Source of the DNA: Thinopyrum elongatum
Taxonomy: Eukaryota > Streptophyta > Magnoliopsida > Poales > Poaceae
Assembly: GCA_011799875.1 (NCBI GenBank)
Contig: CM022299.1
Span: 353,692,526-353,756,525 of the forward strand
Length of the DNA stretch: 64,000 bases
Direction: 5' to 3'
A model generated the notes under the pieces. The model did no database searches and had not been told where the DNA came from. It worked only from the letters and a program-made list of their open reading frames with translations. The position numbers and the translations under genes are program-made. Shown here piece by piece: positions 22,724 to 33,283 of this stretch. Within the stretch, counting starts at the first letter, position 1, and each line of letters begins with the position of its first letter.

Positions 22724-23383
22724 TCAGCCGGAGTCGGAGCCGTTGTCCTCCCCACCGGCTCCGTCGTCATTGCCGTCATTGTCCTCCTTGTCGATGTCGC
22801 TTGAGGAGGAGCTTTCGTCATCAGTCAAGCTCTCTGCACAGCACCCTAAGCGAGCACCCGAGCATCCGAAGACCTTGACGGAGAGCAGGGTGGCATCCAT
22901 TAACTTGCAATGGAAGATGTGCCCGGCCTCCAAGCTATGGGCATGGGCAAAGGCCTTCCAGCCACACCGGAGAAGCATGACATGAGGAGCGGGGAACTCC
23001 ATGTCCGCCTGCATGCTGCCATTACAGCAACCCCTCATGTGCAGCCTCAACCCCGGCGGCTGCTCAATCTCCATCACCCTTGCAAATGGAGTAGGAAGCC
23101 GTAGACGGCTGCGCGGGGGCCCTCGCAGCTTGACGATGAACTCCAGCGGCTAGTTCCCAACGTGGCCTTCATTAGGGTATTGAGTAGCCGGAGGAGGTGC
23201 GATCAAAGCACCGCCTCGTCCTCCTCGACCCCGAGCGACGCGGCGACCACGACCTCGTCCTCTCCCGCCTCCCCTCATAATGGGCTCTGCTCCTGCGTCC
23301 CCAATAGGAGGAGGGAGGACCTGTCGAGCAGAAGCCCTCGTCGCCGCCACTGGAGTGCCTCCACGACCTCTCCCCCTCACCAT
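22724..23383 (-). pseudogene. antisense gene of B: RG-rich N-terminus and B3-like DNA-binding domain
   Basis: The frame runs from the ATG at 23383 to the stop at 22724, opposite to gag-pol and between integrase and 3' LTR. One in-frame TAG at 23150-23152 interrupts it after 77 codons; the phase is unchanged on both sides. Residues 1-60 hold RG/RGG-type repeats (MVRGRGRGG, GGGRGRGRGRR), typical of RNA or nucleic-acid binding. Residues 80-180 resemble a plant B3 domain: EFIVKLRGP, LRLPTPFARVM, CGWKAFAHAHSLEAGHIF and LLSVKVFG follow the B3 order of strands and the GW-x-F motif. The C-terminus is Asp/Glu/Ser-rich (DDESSSSSDIDKEDND). B3 proteins are plant DNA-binding regulators. A role in the element is unknown. 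Confidence 0.78.
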
Positions 23384-23450
23384 GATGGAAAAGCGATGCC
23401 AGGAGAGAGGAAGAGGAGATGGGTGTGAGCCAGCACCTTGCCCACGTTCC

Positions 23451-23461
23451 CTCTTTATAGG
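23451..23461 (-). promoter_or_regulatory. TATA box of the antisense B3-like gene
   Basis: The minus strand reads CCTATAAAGAG, about 70 bp upstream of the ATG at 23383. The spacing suits a short 5' leader. The stretch 23462-23918 beyond it holds no gene I recognise. Confidence 0.6.
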
Positions 23462-23918
23462 CGAACAGGGTCGGGGGCTGGCCCCTCACCAAGGGGCCAA
23501 CCGCCCCGCTCTGCCAATCCGACTCCTCTGCACCTCCAACGGCTCATGGAATCAAGGCCGACCCTGTGCGCCAATCCAAGGCGCCTGGCTTTCTGCCATG
23601 GCGCACATTTCCATGCTCCCCGCGTTCGCCACCAACCATGCGCAATGCATGCAGCATACGTGGCAGAAACGCCAGAAGCGTAGAAGCTAGTGGAATGGCA
23701 GTTTCCACTCCGTGAACGTGGGACGTGGGTAGCCACGGATCGTGGCTTAAAACTCCCCCCATAACATCTTGCACGACGCACGAAAAAACTAGAAACTGAC
23801 TCAAGCACTGATTCATAAAGAGGCAGAGAAAATATCAAAGAATGAGCTACCACAAACTCTTCGCCTGTGTACTAGATAGGGCCTACCCCGACGACGCTCA
23901 GCAGTGTGTTCGGGCCAG

Positions 23919-23931
23919 GCCCGGGGGCTCC
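23919..23931 (+). other. polypurine tract of element B
   Basis: A G-rich tract ending CCCGGGGGCTCC abuts the 3' LTR. A similar sequence, inverted, lies next to the LTR of H at 59899. Confidence 0.65.
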
Positions 23932-24850
23932 TGTCGGTGTAACAAACCCTGGTGTATGTTGCCCTGACTGTACACAGGCACAAGGGCAAGGTTCCAGCAT
24001 CCAAGACAAGGCCAAGCAGGAGAGAATAGCTCTTTGAAGAATCAAAGGGCGGATCAAGAAGACCAAGACAAGCCTAGACAACAAGATATCACCAAGGGAA
24101 AAAGCCCCCCTTGCCGGGCAGGCGAGCCTGGTCAGGTCGAGGCCACCCTAAGAGCAAGTCCCAAGACCTCCCCGGCAAGGGTTGCCGGGGCGCTGGCGGC
24201 CTGTTATCCCACCAAGGCTCCACCGCTCCACCTTACAGTGACACAAGTCGCTTATCGATGCGGTGTCGAGCCCTCAAGTGAATAAGTGGCAGTCATTCAG
24301 CATGTGGCAGCCATTCCTGAGGAAGATCGCCCCAAAATGACACCCGTCCATGGGCGTGTCACGCAGACAGGTGAGAAGGTGGTTGAATGGCACGGCAAGG
24401 CTTGCCGGGCTGCATCCACGACGTGACACTAAGCGGTGCATTTAATGCACCTTGTCCTGTCTGCAGAGTTAGGTATGATAGCACTGTGGCTATCTAATCA
24501 CTGGATAATGACTGTTTTGCTACTGTGGTAACACCTTTACCTATAAAAGGAGGGCCGAGGAAACCTTAGATAGGATTCGGACCCTTGTACACTCATACGC
24601 GCGTAGCTGCTCTCCCCGAGGCGACCTTGCCGGGCTTAAGCACTGCGTGTTCGCCACGGTCTTCCACTCAATCCACCAAAGCAGGAGTAGGGTTTTACGC
24701 CTCGCGGCAGCCCGAAGCTAGGTAAAAACCACCCGCGTCACCATTGCCGTGCTGTTCTATGACCTTCACTCTTTGTGCAATGTGCCCTTCCCCCTTGCCG
24801 AACCACAAAGGGGTCGATGGCCCCATAGGTGATTGTGTCGAACCACAGCA
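23932..24850 (+). repeat. 3' LTR of element B, intact
   Basis: 919 bp from TGTCGGTG to CACAGCA, followed by CAAAT. It shows the undamaged site that A used in the other LTR. Confidence 0.92.
24541..24550 (+). promoter_or_regulatory. TATA box in the 3' LTR of B
   Basis: CTATAAAAGG, identical to the box at 14763. Confidence 0.6.
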
Positions 24851-24855
24851 CAAAT
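24851..24855. repeat. target-site duplication of element B, right copy (CAAAT)
   Basis: Exact repeat of 1385-1389. Confidence 0.9.
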
Positions 24856-25579
24856 CACATAAGGCAAAGCACTCATAATTTTTAATCTTGAATTTAATAG
24901 TAGGTTATCATACATCATGTGATTTTCTTGGAATTGTCTCTAACTCCAACTTTTCTTGTAAAGCTTTCATCATGGCATCTATGATATGTTTAGTAAAAGC
25001 TTTATTTTGTTCATAAGCATGGGGTGAATTTATCATGGATTGCAATAAAGAAATACATTCAATCAATGAGAAATTATCATAATTAAAGTCTTTGTAATCC
25101 AAAAGAGTGGGAACATCACTAGTTAAAGTTTTGACCTCTCCAAACCCACTTTTATCAATTTTTTCATCAAGATTTTCACCCTCCAAATTATCGGGACGCC
25201 CTCTACCTAAAGTTGACTCTTCTTCAGTCCCTTTATCATCAATTTTAATTTTACTAAACAAGGAGTCAATAGAAGAAACACCAATCACTTTAAGATCTTC
25301 ATCATTTTTATCCTCTAGAGAAATTGGCTTAGCAGCCATCTGATTTACTAGTGTAGCTTGTGCATCAGATATTTTGCCTGACAAATTTTCAGCATGAGCA
25401 TACTTGGATTGGAGGTTGGAAACTTCTCTACTAGCATCTAGCACAACAGAGTGTTCCTTAAGCTCTTCGATAACATACTTATTATGCTCAAATTGTGTAG
25501 TCATATATTCCTTGGTAGTTTTCTCAATTTCAAGCAAAATATTGGGGTAAGGAACATCATAGTACTTTCTTTGAGACAT
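24856..25579 (-). pseudogene. N-terminal gene of element C (unknown domain leading into protease)
   Basis: The likely start is the ATG at 25579 (MSQRKYYDVPYPNILLEIEK). The 41 hydrophobic codons upstream look like leader sequence. About 220 residues follow, with helical stretches (YVIEELKEHSVVLDASREVS) and a segment near the end (FTKHIIDAMMKALQEKLELE). I do not recognise the domain. It has no capsid motif and no zinc knuckle. Tandem stops (TGA TAA) at 24905-24910 end it. The same frame then passes through ECFALCDL into the protease at 1389. This suggests that the ancestral product was one compact protein: this domain fused to a retropepsin. Confidence 0.65.
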
Positions 25580-25769
25580 CGCAACTACGCAAACAAGATT
25601 GCAAGCAAAAAAATTAGATCTGACGAGAAAAAGGCAAACGGAAAAGAAGGCAAATAAAAAGGCAAATTTGTCTGAAATGGAGGAGATGAAAACGAGAGGC
25701 AAATGGCAAATAATGTAAATTGCAAGGAGATGAGATTTGTGGTTAGGAACTTGATAGATGTTGATGATG

Positions 25770-25911
25770 TCTCCCCGGCAACGGTGCTAGAAATTGGCAA
25801 GTTGACATGAGACTATCTTGACTTGATCCTTCGCGGCAATGGCGCCAGAAATTGGCAAGTTGACGGGAGACTATCTTGACTTGATCCTCCCCGGCAACAG
25901 CGCCAGAAATT
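25770..25911 (-). repeat. PBS region of C repeated in tandem (58-bp unit, 2.4 copies)
   Basis: Units start at 25770, 25828 and 25886. Each begins with a variant of CTCCCCGGCAACGGCGCCAG, and the first two continue with AAATTGGCAAGTTGAC. On the minus strand the core reads CTGGCGCCGTTGCCGGGG, the usual PBS-side sequence of this family. Only the copy at 25886 abuts the LTR. Confidence 0.85.
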
Positions 25912-25916
25912 CCTTT

Positions 25917-27493
25917 TGATGCGGCTTGAAACTGTGTCGGTATTTCCCCAAAGAGGAAGGGATGATGCAGAACAGCTACGGTAGGTATTTCCCTCAGTTA
26001 TGAAACCAAGGTATCAATCCAGTAGGAGAACCAAGCAACACTATGTAAACGGTACCTACACACAAAGAACAAATCCTCGCAACCCGACGCGTAAGAGGGG
26101 TTGTCAATCCCTCCTCGGTAAAAAGATAGATCGGTTTGTATGTGTTTGGATAAATAGATCTGAATAAAACATGAAATAAAAGATGTAAATAAAAAGTGCA
26201 GCAAAGTATTTTTGGGTTTTCGAAATAATAGATATGAAAACAAATACGATAAAAGATAGATCTAAAAGCAATATGATGAAAGATAGACCTGGGGGGCGTA
26301 TATTTCACTAGTGGCTTCTCTCGAGAAAATAGCATACGGTGGGTAAACAAATTACTATTGGGAAATTGATAGAAGATCGAATAATTATGACGAGATCCAA
26401 GGCAATGATCAATATATAGGCATCACGTCCAAGATTAGTAGACCGACTCCTGCCTGCATCTACTACTATTACTCCACACATCGACCGCTATCCAGCATGC
26501 ATCTAGTGTATTAAGTTCATGGAGAAATGGAGTAATGCAATAAGAATGATGACATGATGTAGACAAGATCTATTCATGTAGGAATAGACCCAATCTTGTC
26601 ATCCTTAATAGCAATGATACATACGTGCCTCGCTACCCCTTCTGTTACTGGGTGAGGACACCGTAAGATCGAACCCATCACAAAGCACCTCTTCCCATGG
26701 CAAGAAAAATCGATCTAGTTGGCCTAACTAAACCAAAGATTCGAAGAAGAAATATGAGGCTATAAATAATCAGGCATATAAGAGATCAAAGAAAATCAAA
26801 TAATATTCATGGATATAGATATGATCATAAATAAACTCAAAGTTCATCGGATGCCAACAAACACACCGCAAAAAGGTTTACATCAAATAGATCTCCAAGA
26901 GACCATTGTATTGATAGTCAAAAGAGAGAAGAAGCCATCTAGCTACTGCCTACGGACCCGTAGGCCTATGGTGGACTATTCACGCATCATCGGAGAGGCA
27001 TCAATGAGGATGATGAACCCCTCCGTGATGGTGTTAGATTGGATCTCGTGGTTCTGGAACTTGCGGCGGCTGGAATTGTGTTTCATCTGCTCCTCTAGGG
27101 TTTTTGGAATATTTCGGTATTTATAGAGTGAGGAGGCGGTGCAGGAGACCCCCATGGGCCCCACAACCCACCAGGGCATGCCTGTGCTCCTGGGCGTGCC
27201 CTGGTGTCTTGTGGGCCCCACGGGCATCCCCTATGGTCCTTCCTTGGTTCCCAAGTTGTCTTCCGGTCCAAAAAAAATCTCCAAAAAGTTTCACTGCGTT
27301 TGGACTCCGTTTGATAGGGATATTCTGCGAAGTAGAAAACAAGCAAAAATCAGCAACTGGCACTGGGCACTATGTCAATAGGTTAGTCCCAAAAAATGAT
27401 ATAAAGTTTCTATAAAATGATTGTAAAACATCCAAGAATGAGAATATAATAGCATGGAACAATCAAAATTATAGATACGTTGGAGACGTATCA
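25917..27493 (-). repeat. 5' LTR of element C
   Basis: 1577 bp. On the minus strand it starts TGATACGTCTCCAACG and ends GCCGCATCA. An LTR portion of the same family follows at once (27494). Confidence 0.8.
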
Positions 27494-28696
27494 GTGGCTT
27501 CTCTTGAGAAAATAGCATATGGTGGGTAAACAAATTACTGTTGGACAATTGATAGAAGAGCAAATAAATATGACGATATGCAAGGCAATGATCATGTATA
27601 TAGGCATCACGTCCAAGATTAGTAGACCGACTCCTTCCTGCATCTACTACTATTACTCCACACATTGACCGCTATCGAGCATGCATCTAGTGTATTAAGT
27701 TCGTGGAGAAACAGAGTAATGCAATAAGAACGATGACATGATGTAGACAAGATCTATTCATGTAGGAATAGACCCCATCTTTTTATCCTTAATAGCAACG
27801 ATACATGCGTGCCTCGCTACCCCTTTTGTCACTGGGTGAGGACACCGTAAGATTGAACCCATCACAAAGCACCACTTCACATTGCAAGAAAATCAATCTA
27901 GTTGGCCAAACCAAACCAATGTTTTGGAGAAGAAATACGAGGCTATAACAATCATGCATATAAGAGATCAAATAAAACTCAAATAATATTCATAGATAGA
28001 TCTAATCATAAACTCGCACTTCATCGGATCCCAATAAACACACCGCAAAAAGTCATTACATCAAATAGATCTCCAAGAACATCGAGGAGAACATTGTATT
28101 GAGAATGAAAAAGAGAGAAGAAGCCATCTAGCTACTGCCTATGGACCCGTAGGTCTATGGTGAACTACTCACGCATCATCGAAGGAGCGCCAATGAGGAT
28201 GATGAACCCCTCCGTGATCGTGTTCCCCTCCGGCAGGGTGCCAGAATAGGGCTCTAGATTGGGTCTCGTGGTTCTGGAACTTGCGGTGGCTGGAAATGTG
28301 TTTCGACGACTCTGCTGGGGTTTCTGGAATATCTGAGTATTTATAGAGCTAAGAGGCGGTGGAGGAGACATCCGTGGGCCCCACCACCCATGAGGGCGCG
28401 CCCAGGTGGGTGGTGGGCCCCATGGTCCTCCCCTTGTGCACTTCCTTGGCTCCCAAGTTGTTTTCTAGGCTGAAAAAAATCTCCAAAAAGTTTCACTGCG
28501 TTTGGACTCTGTTTGATATGGATATTCTACGAACTGAAAAACAAGCAAAAAACAACAACTGGCAGTGGGCACTATGTCAATAGGTTAGTCCCAAAAAATG
28601 ATATAAAGTTGCTATAAAATGAATATAAAACATCCAAGAATGATAATATAACAGCATGGAAAAATAAAAAATTATAGATACGTTGGAGACGTATCA
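27494..28696 (-). repeat. partial LTR D of the same family as C
   Basis: It aligns with 26311-27493 of the LTR of C and ends with the same GAGACGTATCA terminus. It starts exactly where the LTR of C stops. The simplest reading is that C inserted into an older LTR of its own family. The matching remainder would lie off the left edge. Confidence 0.75.
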
Positions 28697-28922
28697 TGAA
28701 CCTGTTCAAGAGGGAACTACCTCTGCAACACGAGATTGTTTCTCCGGTAAGACATCGAAATCCGTTATTTTCAAAAAATGCATCCAAAAGTTTGCAAATA
28801 CCTTTTCTTACGCTAGTCAAATGTTCAAGTTTCTAAATAAACCTATTGCTATTTTTGTCCAAAGAAAAAAATTACATCTTACACTGGTTAGGTTGTTCCT
28901 AACAGGGCAACTACATGACTAA
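28697..28922 (+). mobile_element. CACTA transposon remnant, part left of E
   Basis: Unique sequence between LTR D and element E. It continues at 41799 once one ACTAA copy is removed. A short exon-like stretch ends at a GTAAGA donor near 28746. The left end of the transposon is lost to D. Confidence 0.6.
28918..28922. repeat. target-site duplication of element E, left copy (ACTAA)
   Basis: Repeated exactly at 41794-41798. Confidence 0.95.
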
Positions 28923-31900
28923 TGTAACACCTCTATGTAATGGTGCCACAGTAATCCATCATGGTGATGCTAAGCTACCGTGATTTGCAATGATAATCAT
29001 GTTGGGATAATATCTCATTTCAAATTCCTTCTCTGAATTCTATGCAAATTCAAGTTGCCCAAAACATGCTAGAAAGATGTTCATCATCTAACAAATATTC
29101 CAAAACAAATGTTGTTAAGGAAAACAACATCTCCATCAACTACAAAATGGGCCTAAGCATTTTAAACAGTGCCAAAACAGCACTATTAATGCCCTATTCA
29201 TTTTTAAAAAATTCAAATGAATTCCAAAATTGCCCAAACTTTATGTGGCAGTGCAAAATATTCCATTGTATTTATGTGACCAAGTTTCACATTTGAACAA
29301 AATCATTTGGAAGCTCATTTTAATTCAAAAACCCTCTCTGAAAAAGAAAACAAAAAAAGAAATAGGAAAAGGCCTAAGCAACTACAGGGGACTGGGCCTA
29401 AGTCCACAGTGCACCTGGCCCAGCCCAGCCGGCCTTTTCTCCCTCCTCTCCCTCTCTCTCCTTCGCGCTATCGGCGCGCGTCTGGCCACGCCGGTGATGC
29501 CGTCGAGACGACGACACGGCACCGCTATAGCGACGACGAGGGGATAAGGAGGCCCCGTCCCTCCTCCAGGCCATCCTCATCCATTTCCCCCTCGCTCCGC
29601 TCGCTCTCCTCCCTCCTCTCGCTCACTCCCACCTCCAAAGAGCGGATCCGTCGCCGCTCGCCGTCGTTCCCGTGGCCAGCGATGTCTACCCGCCTCGCCA
29701 TCGTGCTCCTCGTCTTCGCCGTCTTCGACCATGTTGTCTACTCGACGCGGAACTCGCCCAGCTTTCGAATGCAAGCAACCACGCTCGAATCGAGCCACCG
29801 TAGGTGATTTCTGGCGAGTTTCCGAGCGCGCCGCCGCGTTTGACATCGCCGGTGTTGAGCCGCCGGCCGCCGCCACGCTGGCTGACCTGGGGCCACCCCC
29901 AGAGTCATTGCCCGTGGGCCCACTGGACCCAGTTGACCACGTTGACCATGGTCAACTATGCTGACTGGGCACTCAGTGCCACTAACATGCGGGCCCCACC
30001 GCGTAATTAACCTAATTAAAATGATTTTATAAATAAACTTAATTAATAAGTCTAATCATTCACTGACATGTGGGGCCCAGTAGCTAATTAACCTCAGATT
30101 AGTTTAAAATAAACTCTGTTAAGTAACAGAGGCTGACAGGTGGGACCCACTGGTCAGGTTTGACCTGATCAGTTGTCCTGTTGACTGATGATGTCATCAT
30201 TGCATCATGCTAATGTCACTGCTACTGTTCTGGATAATGTTGATTTTAGTAAATAAAATAATTCCAGAAAATGTTTAAAACTTTAGAAAATCATAGAAAA
30301 TAAACCATAACTCAGATCGAAAAACTTAATACATGAAAGTTGCTCAGAACGACGAGATGAATCAAACCATGCTATCTGTTTCCGTGTCGGGACCCTCTAC
30401 AGAGGTGAACCCGCAACTTTAGCCTGTTTCCGGTAGATGAATAGTGCATACATACCGATTAATAAATCCAATTTTAATCCTAAAATAACTAAAATGATTT
30501 AGACATGTCTTTATGCAACCCTGCACTACACGTTAGCATAGCATGCTCTGTGTTGAATATGTTTGCTATGCATTTATTTGTTTCCTCCCCCTCTTCTCTC
30601 TCGGTAGACCCTGGTACTGACGTAGTTCCCGAGACCGACGCGGCTCAGGAGCCCGACGACACCGTTGATGACCTTGCTTTTGCCGCAGAGCTTCCAGGCA
30701 AGCACCACCCTTTTTGAACATGCCGATATCGCCTATTCTTTCTCTCTTATGCTTGCATTAGAAATTGCTGCTGCTACTGTTTATCCTATTTCTGATGCAT
30801 AGCCTGATTTTGTAACCTACTATTGTTACCTACCTGTTTATCCTAAACTGCTTAGTATAGGCTGGATAGAGGCCCACAAGAGACCCCACTTTGTCCTAGT
30901 TGACCCGCTGGATTATCAGATGACTCGATCAACGTGATCGACAACCAGGCCCCAGCACCGCACATCACCCCCCTTAGTTGTACGACACTACAGTGTTACT
31001 ATCGAGTGCCGAGGGTGATACCTCGTTTAGCACTTCTGATGTTAACTCTGTAGAGTAGCTATTCGGTCGTGGTCATCGAGGGTGATTCCTCCTTCACCAC
31101 TCCCGATAACGACGCTGTCGTGCAACACCTCAAGTGTGAACCTCAAGGGTGATTCCTCCTAAGTTCACCTTGACGGATACATTGAGTAGGAATCCAACGA
31201 GGGTGATGCCTCTGATTCCCTGATGTTATGGACACACGGATACTTGGACTTTACAACTGTTACTTGGAAATGCGGGTCGACCCTGAGTGGTACCCACGAG
31301 TGATGTGGAGACGGTTGACCTGGAGGGTACCCGTGAGATAAGTACGAGGCGTGGCCGGGCATTCTTAACCCTTGCCGCAAGTCCTCGAGATGGGGCGACG
31401 GGGTCACATAGATCGTGAGTCTCTACTCCTTACCGCACACCCCCAATTCACTAACGATTTGGATATTTGATCCGAGTGGGCCTTTGGCCCGATAGCACTA
31501 ACCATCACATGGGAACAGTTATGGGCACTCTGCGTCGTATGCATCAGCCGAAGCTTAATGGACGTCAATGACTGAGCGGCGCACGCTGTGTTGGACTGTG
31601 TTAAGCACCCTCCTTTGTAATGGAGGCTGCTAGGTCTGCTCACTGGCCATGTACGCAATATGCAGGAGTTCCCGGGGCGAAGGCCCAAGACCCCTGGGCG
31701 CATAGGTTTAGTCCGGCGTGCTGACCTCTCTGTTAAGCCTAGGTCAGGTTGTGGCGTATCGTTTGGCCGAGGCCGGGCATGACCCAGAAAAGTGTGTCCG
31801 ACCGGAGTTAATCGAGCGTGGTGGGTAAGTTGGTGCACCCCTGCAGGGAAGAACTAATCTATGCATAGCCGGATCCTCGGTAACGGACGCTCGGAGTTGT

Positions 31901-32656
31901 ATCCCGATCGATACAACTAGAACTTAATGATGAGAAATGGATACTAGGGCTCTGGGATTGCTTTCTCATAGGGAGTCGAGAAAGGATCTCTGGCCGAGGT
32001 TGATACTTAATGTTACTACTACTTTATGCTGTACTAATCTACACTCTTCTAATGCTACAAGACCGCTGAAGATGCTAGTCTTCGATAGGACTAGGCCTTC
32101 TCTCTATTCTGGCATTTCTGCAGCCCAGTCCACATATACAGCCTCTCTTTGATAATGTTGCATATGTAGTGTAGATCCTTGCTTGCTGAGTACTTCGGAT
32201 GAGTACTCACGGTTGCTTTGCTTCCTCGTTTTCCCCATATCCATTTGATGCAACCAGATGATGGAGCCCCTGAGACAGCTGCCCCTACCGATGACTACTA
32301 CTACCACCCCGAGGGTGGTTACTACTTCGAGCTTGCCGACGACCAGGAGTAGGATCGGAGGGTCCTAGGCAAGAGGCCTGCGCCTTTTCGATCGTAGTGT
32401 TTTCTTTTGCCCCGCCTTCTTAAAGGCTTATCTATTTTATCTTTTTATGTCTGTACTCAGATATCTGATGCTTCCGCTGACGCTTGTAAGTGAGCTTATG
32501 TATTCGAGCCCTCGAGGCCCCTGGCTTGTAATATAAAGCTTGTTTGACTTTATTTATGTTTTAGAGTTGTGTTGTGATTCCTTCAAGTGAGTCCTTAGGC
32601 TTGATCGTGTGCATTTGCGTGTATGATTAGTGCATGATTTAGCCGGGGGTGTCACA
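28923..32656 (+). repeat. 5' LTR of element E
   Basis: 3734 bp. Compared with the 3' LTR it lacks about 310 bp after the segment near 29735. It has no gene of the element proper. Open frames at 29230-29807 are GC-rich leader-like sequence without homology I recognise. Confidence 0.93.
32248..32352 (+). other. short conserved open frame in the 5' LTR of E
   Basis: A 34-codon frame from ATG to TAG contains YYYHPEGGYYFELADDQE. The copy at 41386-41490 has the same start, stop and length, with three silent and two replacement codon differences. An acceptor-like CAACCAG lies at its start, so it may instead be a last exon. Confidence 0.35.
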
Positions 32657-32659
32657 GGT

Positions 32660-32671
32660 TGGCATCAGAGC
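32660..32671 (+). other. primer-binding site of element E
   Basis: TGGCATCAGAGC differs by one base from the complement of the initiator methionine tRNA 3' end (TGGTATCAGAGC). Confidence 0.85.
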
Positions 32672-33283
32672 CGACTGTCTGTAGGATCCCCCTTTTCCAA
32701 CTCCTTGGCCGAAGTTGAGTCTAGTCGTCCAAAACTATTTTACTAACTTGGCTGTGTGGCTTACGGGCCAACGTCGCCAACTGGGTGGTATTAGGATCTT
32801 TTATTCCTCTTCCTTACTCTGGGACTCTGATCTCTCTTCCTTTCGGGTTAAAATTTTACTAACTCCAACATTAGGTTCTCGTGATCACATCCACCCGGAG
32901 TTCTGAAATTACCCCCCCCCCCCCCCTTTCTTCAAGATTGTGGGCCAAGTTCTGCTTGCAGGATCCTTTTATCGAGGGCACCCTGTGTTGTCACTTGCAG
33001 GTTCCTCGCTCCAACAGTTTTTCTCCGACGTTGCTGTAGCCTTTGCTATGTCTCGTTGTGTACTTCCTTACCGCGTGCCTGCGCGCTGCCTAGCATGTCT
33101 AGCTTTTAAATTTGCACCATTATGCTGTCCGCATGTACCCGACTCAGTGTATGGATCTGTACGTCTTAATTGACTACTGTTAAGTATCTATTACACTGCT
33201 TAATTATTGTCATGTTACATCATGCTTGTCGCTAAATACTTGCAATTGCTTTTACTAAACTACCCCTGTTGAAACTTAACAGG
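32672..33283 (+). other. untranslated leader of element E
   Basis: No gene is seen between the PBS and the gag ATG. A run of 15 or more C residues lies near 32910-32925. Confidence 0.6.

Larger units (their letters stand above)
1390..24850 (+). mobile_element. element B: Tat-type Ty3/gypsy retrotransposon with antisense B3-like gene
   Basis: B is bounded by CAAAT duplications and has two LTRs of about 920 bp. The left LTR is interrupted by element A. Without A, B is about 10.7 kb. The order on the plus strand is LTR, PBS (15075-15090), gag, protease, reverse transcriptase, RNase H, a second (archaeal-type) RNase H, integrase, an antisense gene with a B3-like domain, polypurine tract and LTR. 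The second RNase H is the mark of the plant Tat lineage. LTR copies differ by roughly 50 substitutions in 890 bp by hand count. That makes B older than A, as the nesting requires. Frameshifts and a lost protease Asp show that B is dead. Confidence 0.92.
24856..27493 (-). mobile_element. element C, part right of insertion B (N-terminal gene, PBS region, 5' LTR)
   Basis: This is the 5' side of minus-strand element C: 5' LTR 25917-27493, a repeated PBS region and a short gene whose frame runs into the protease found at 1145-1389. No capsid, reverse transcriptase or integrase is seen. C therefore looks like a non-autonomous Athila-like element. Confidence 0.75.

Noticed and set aside
25580..25702. 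hydrophobic start of the 264-residue frame in C as a signal peptide
   Set aside because: The in-frame ATG at 25579 starts the recognisable family sequence; the 41 codons upstream look like leader.
29230..29876. open frames in the LTRs of E (also 38060-38842)
   Set aside because: The two LTR copies differ by frame-changing indels here, so a constrained protein is unlikely.
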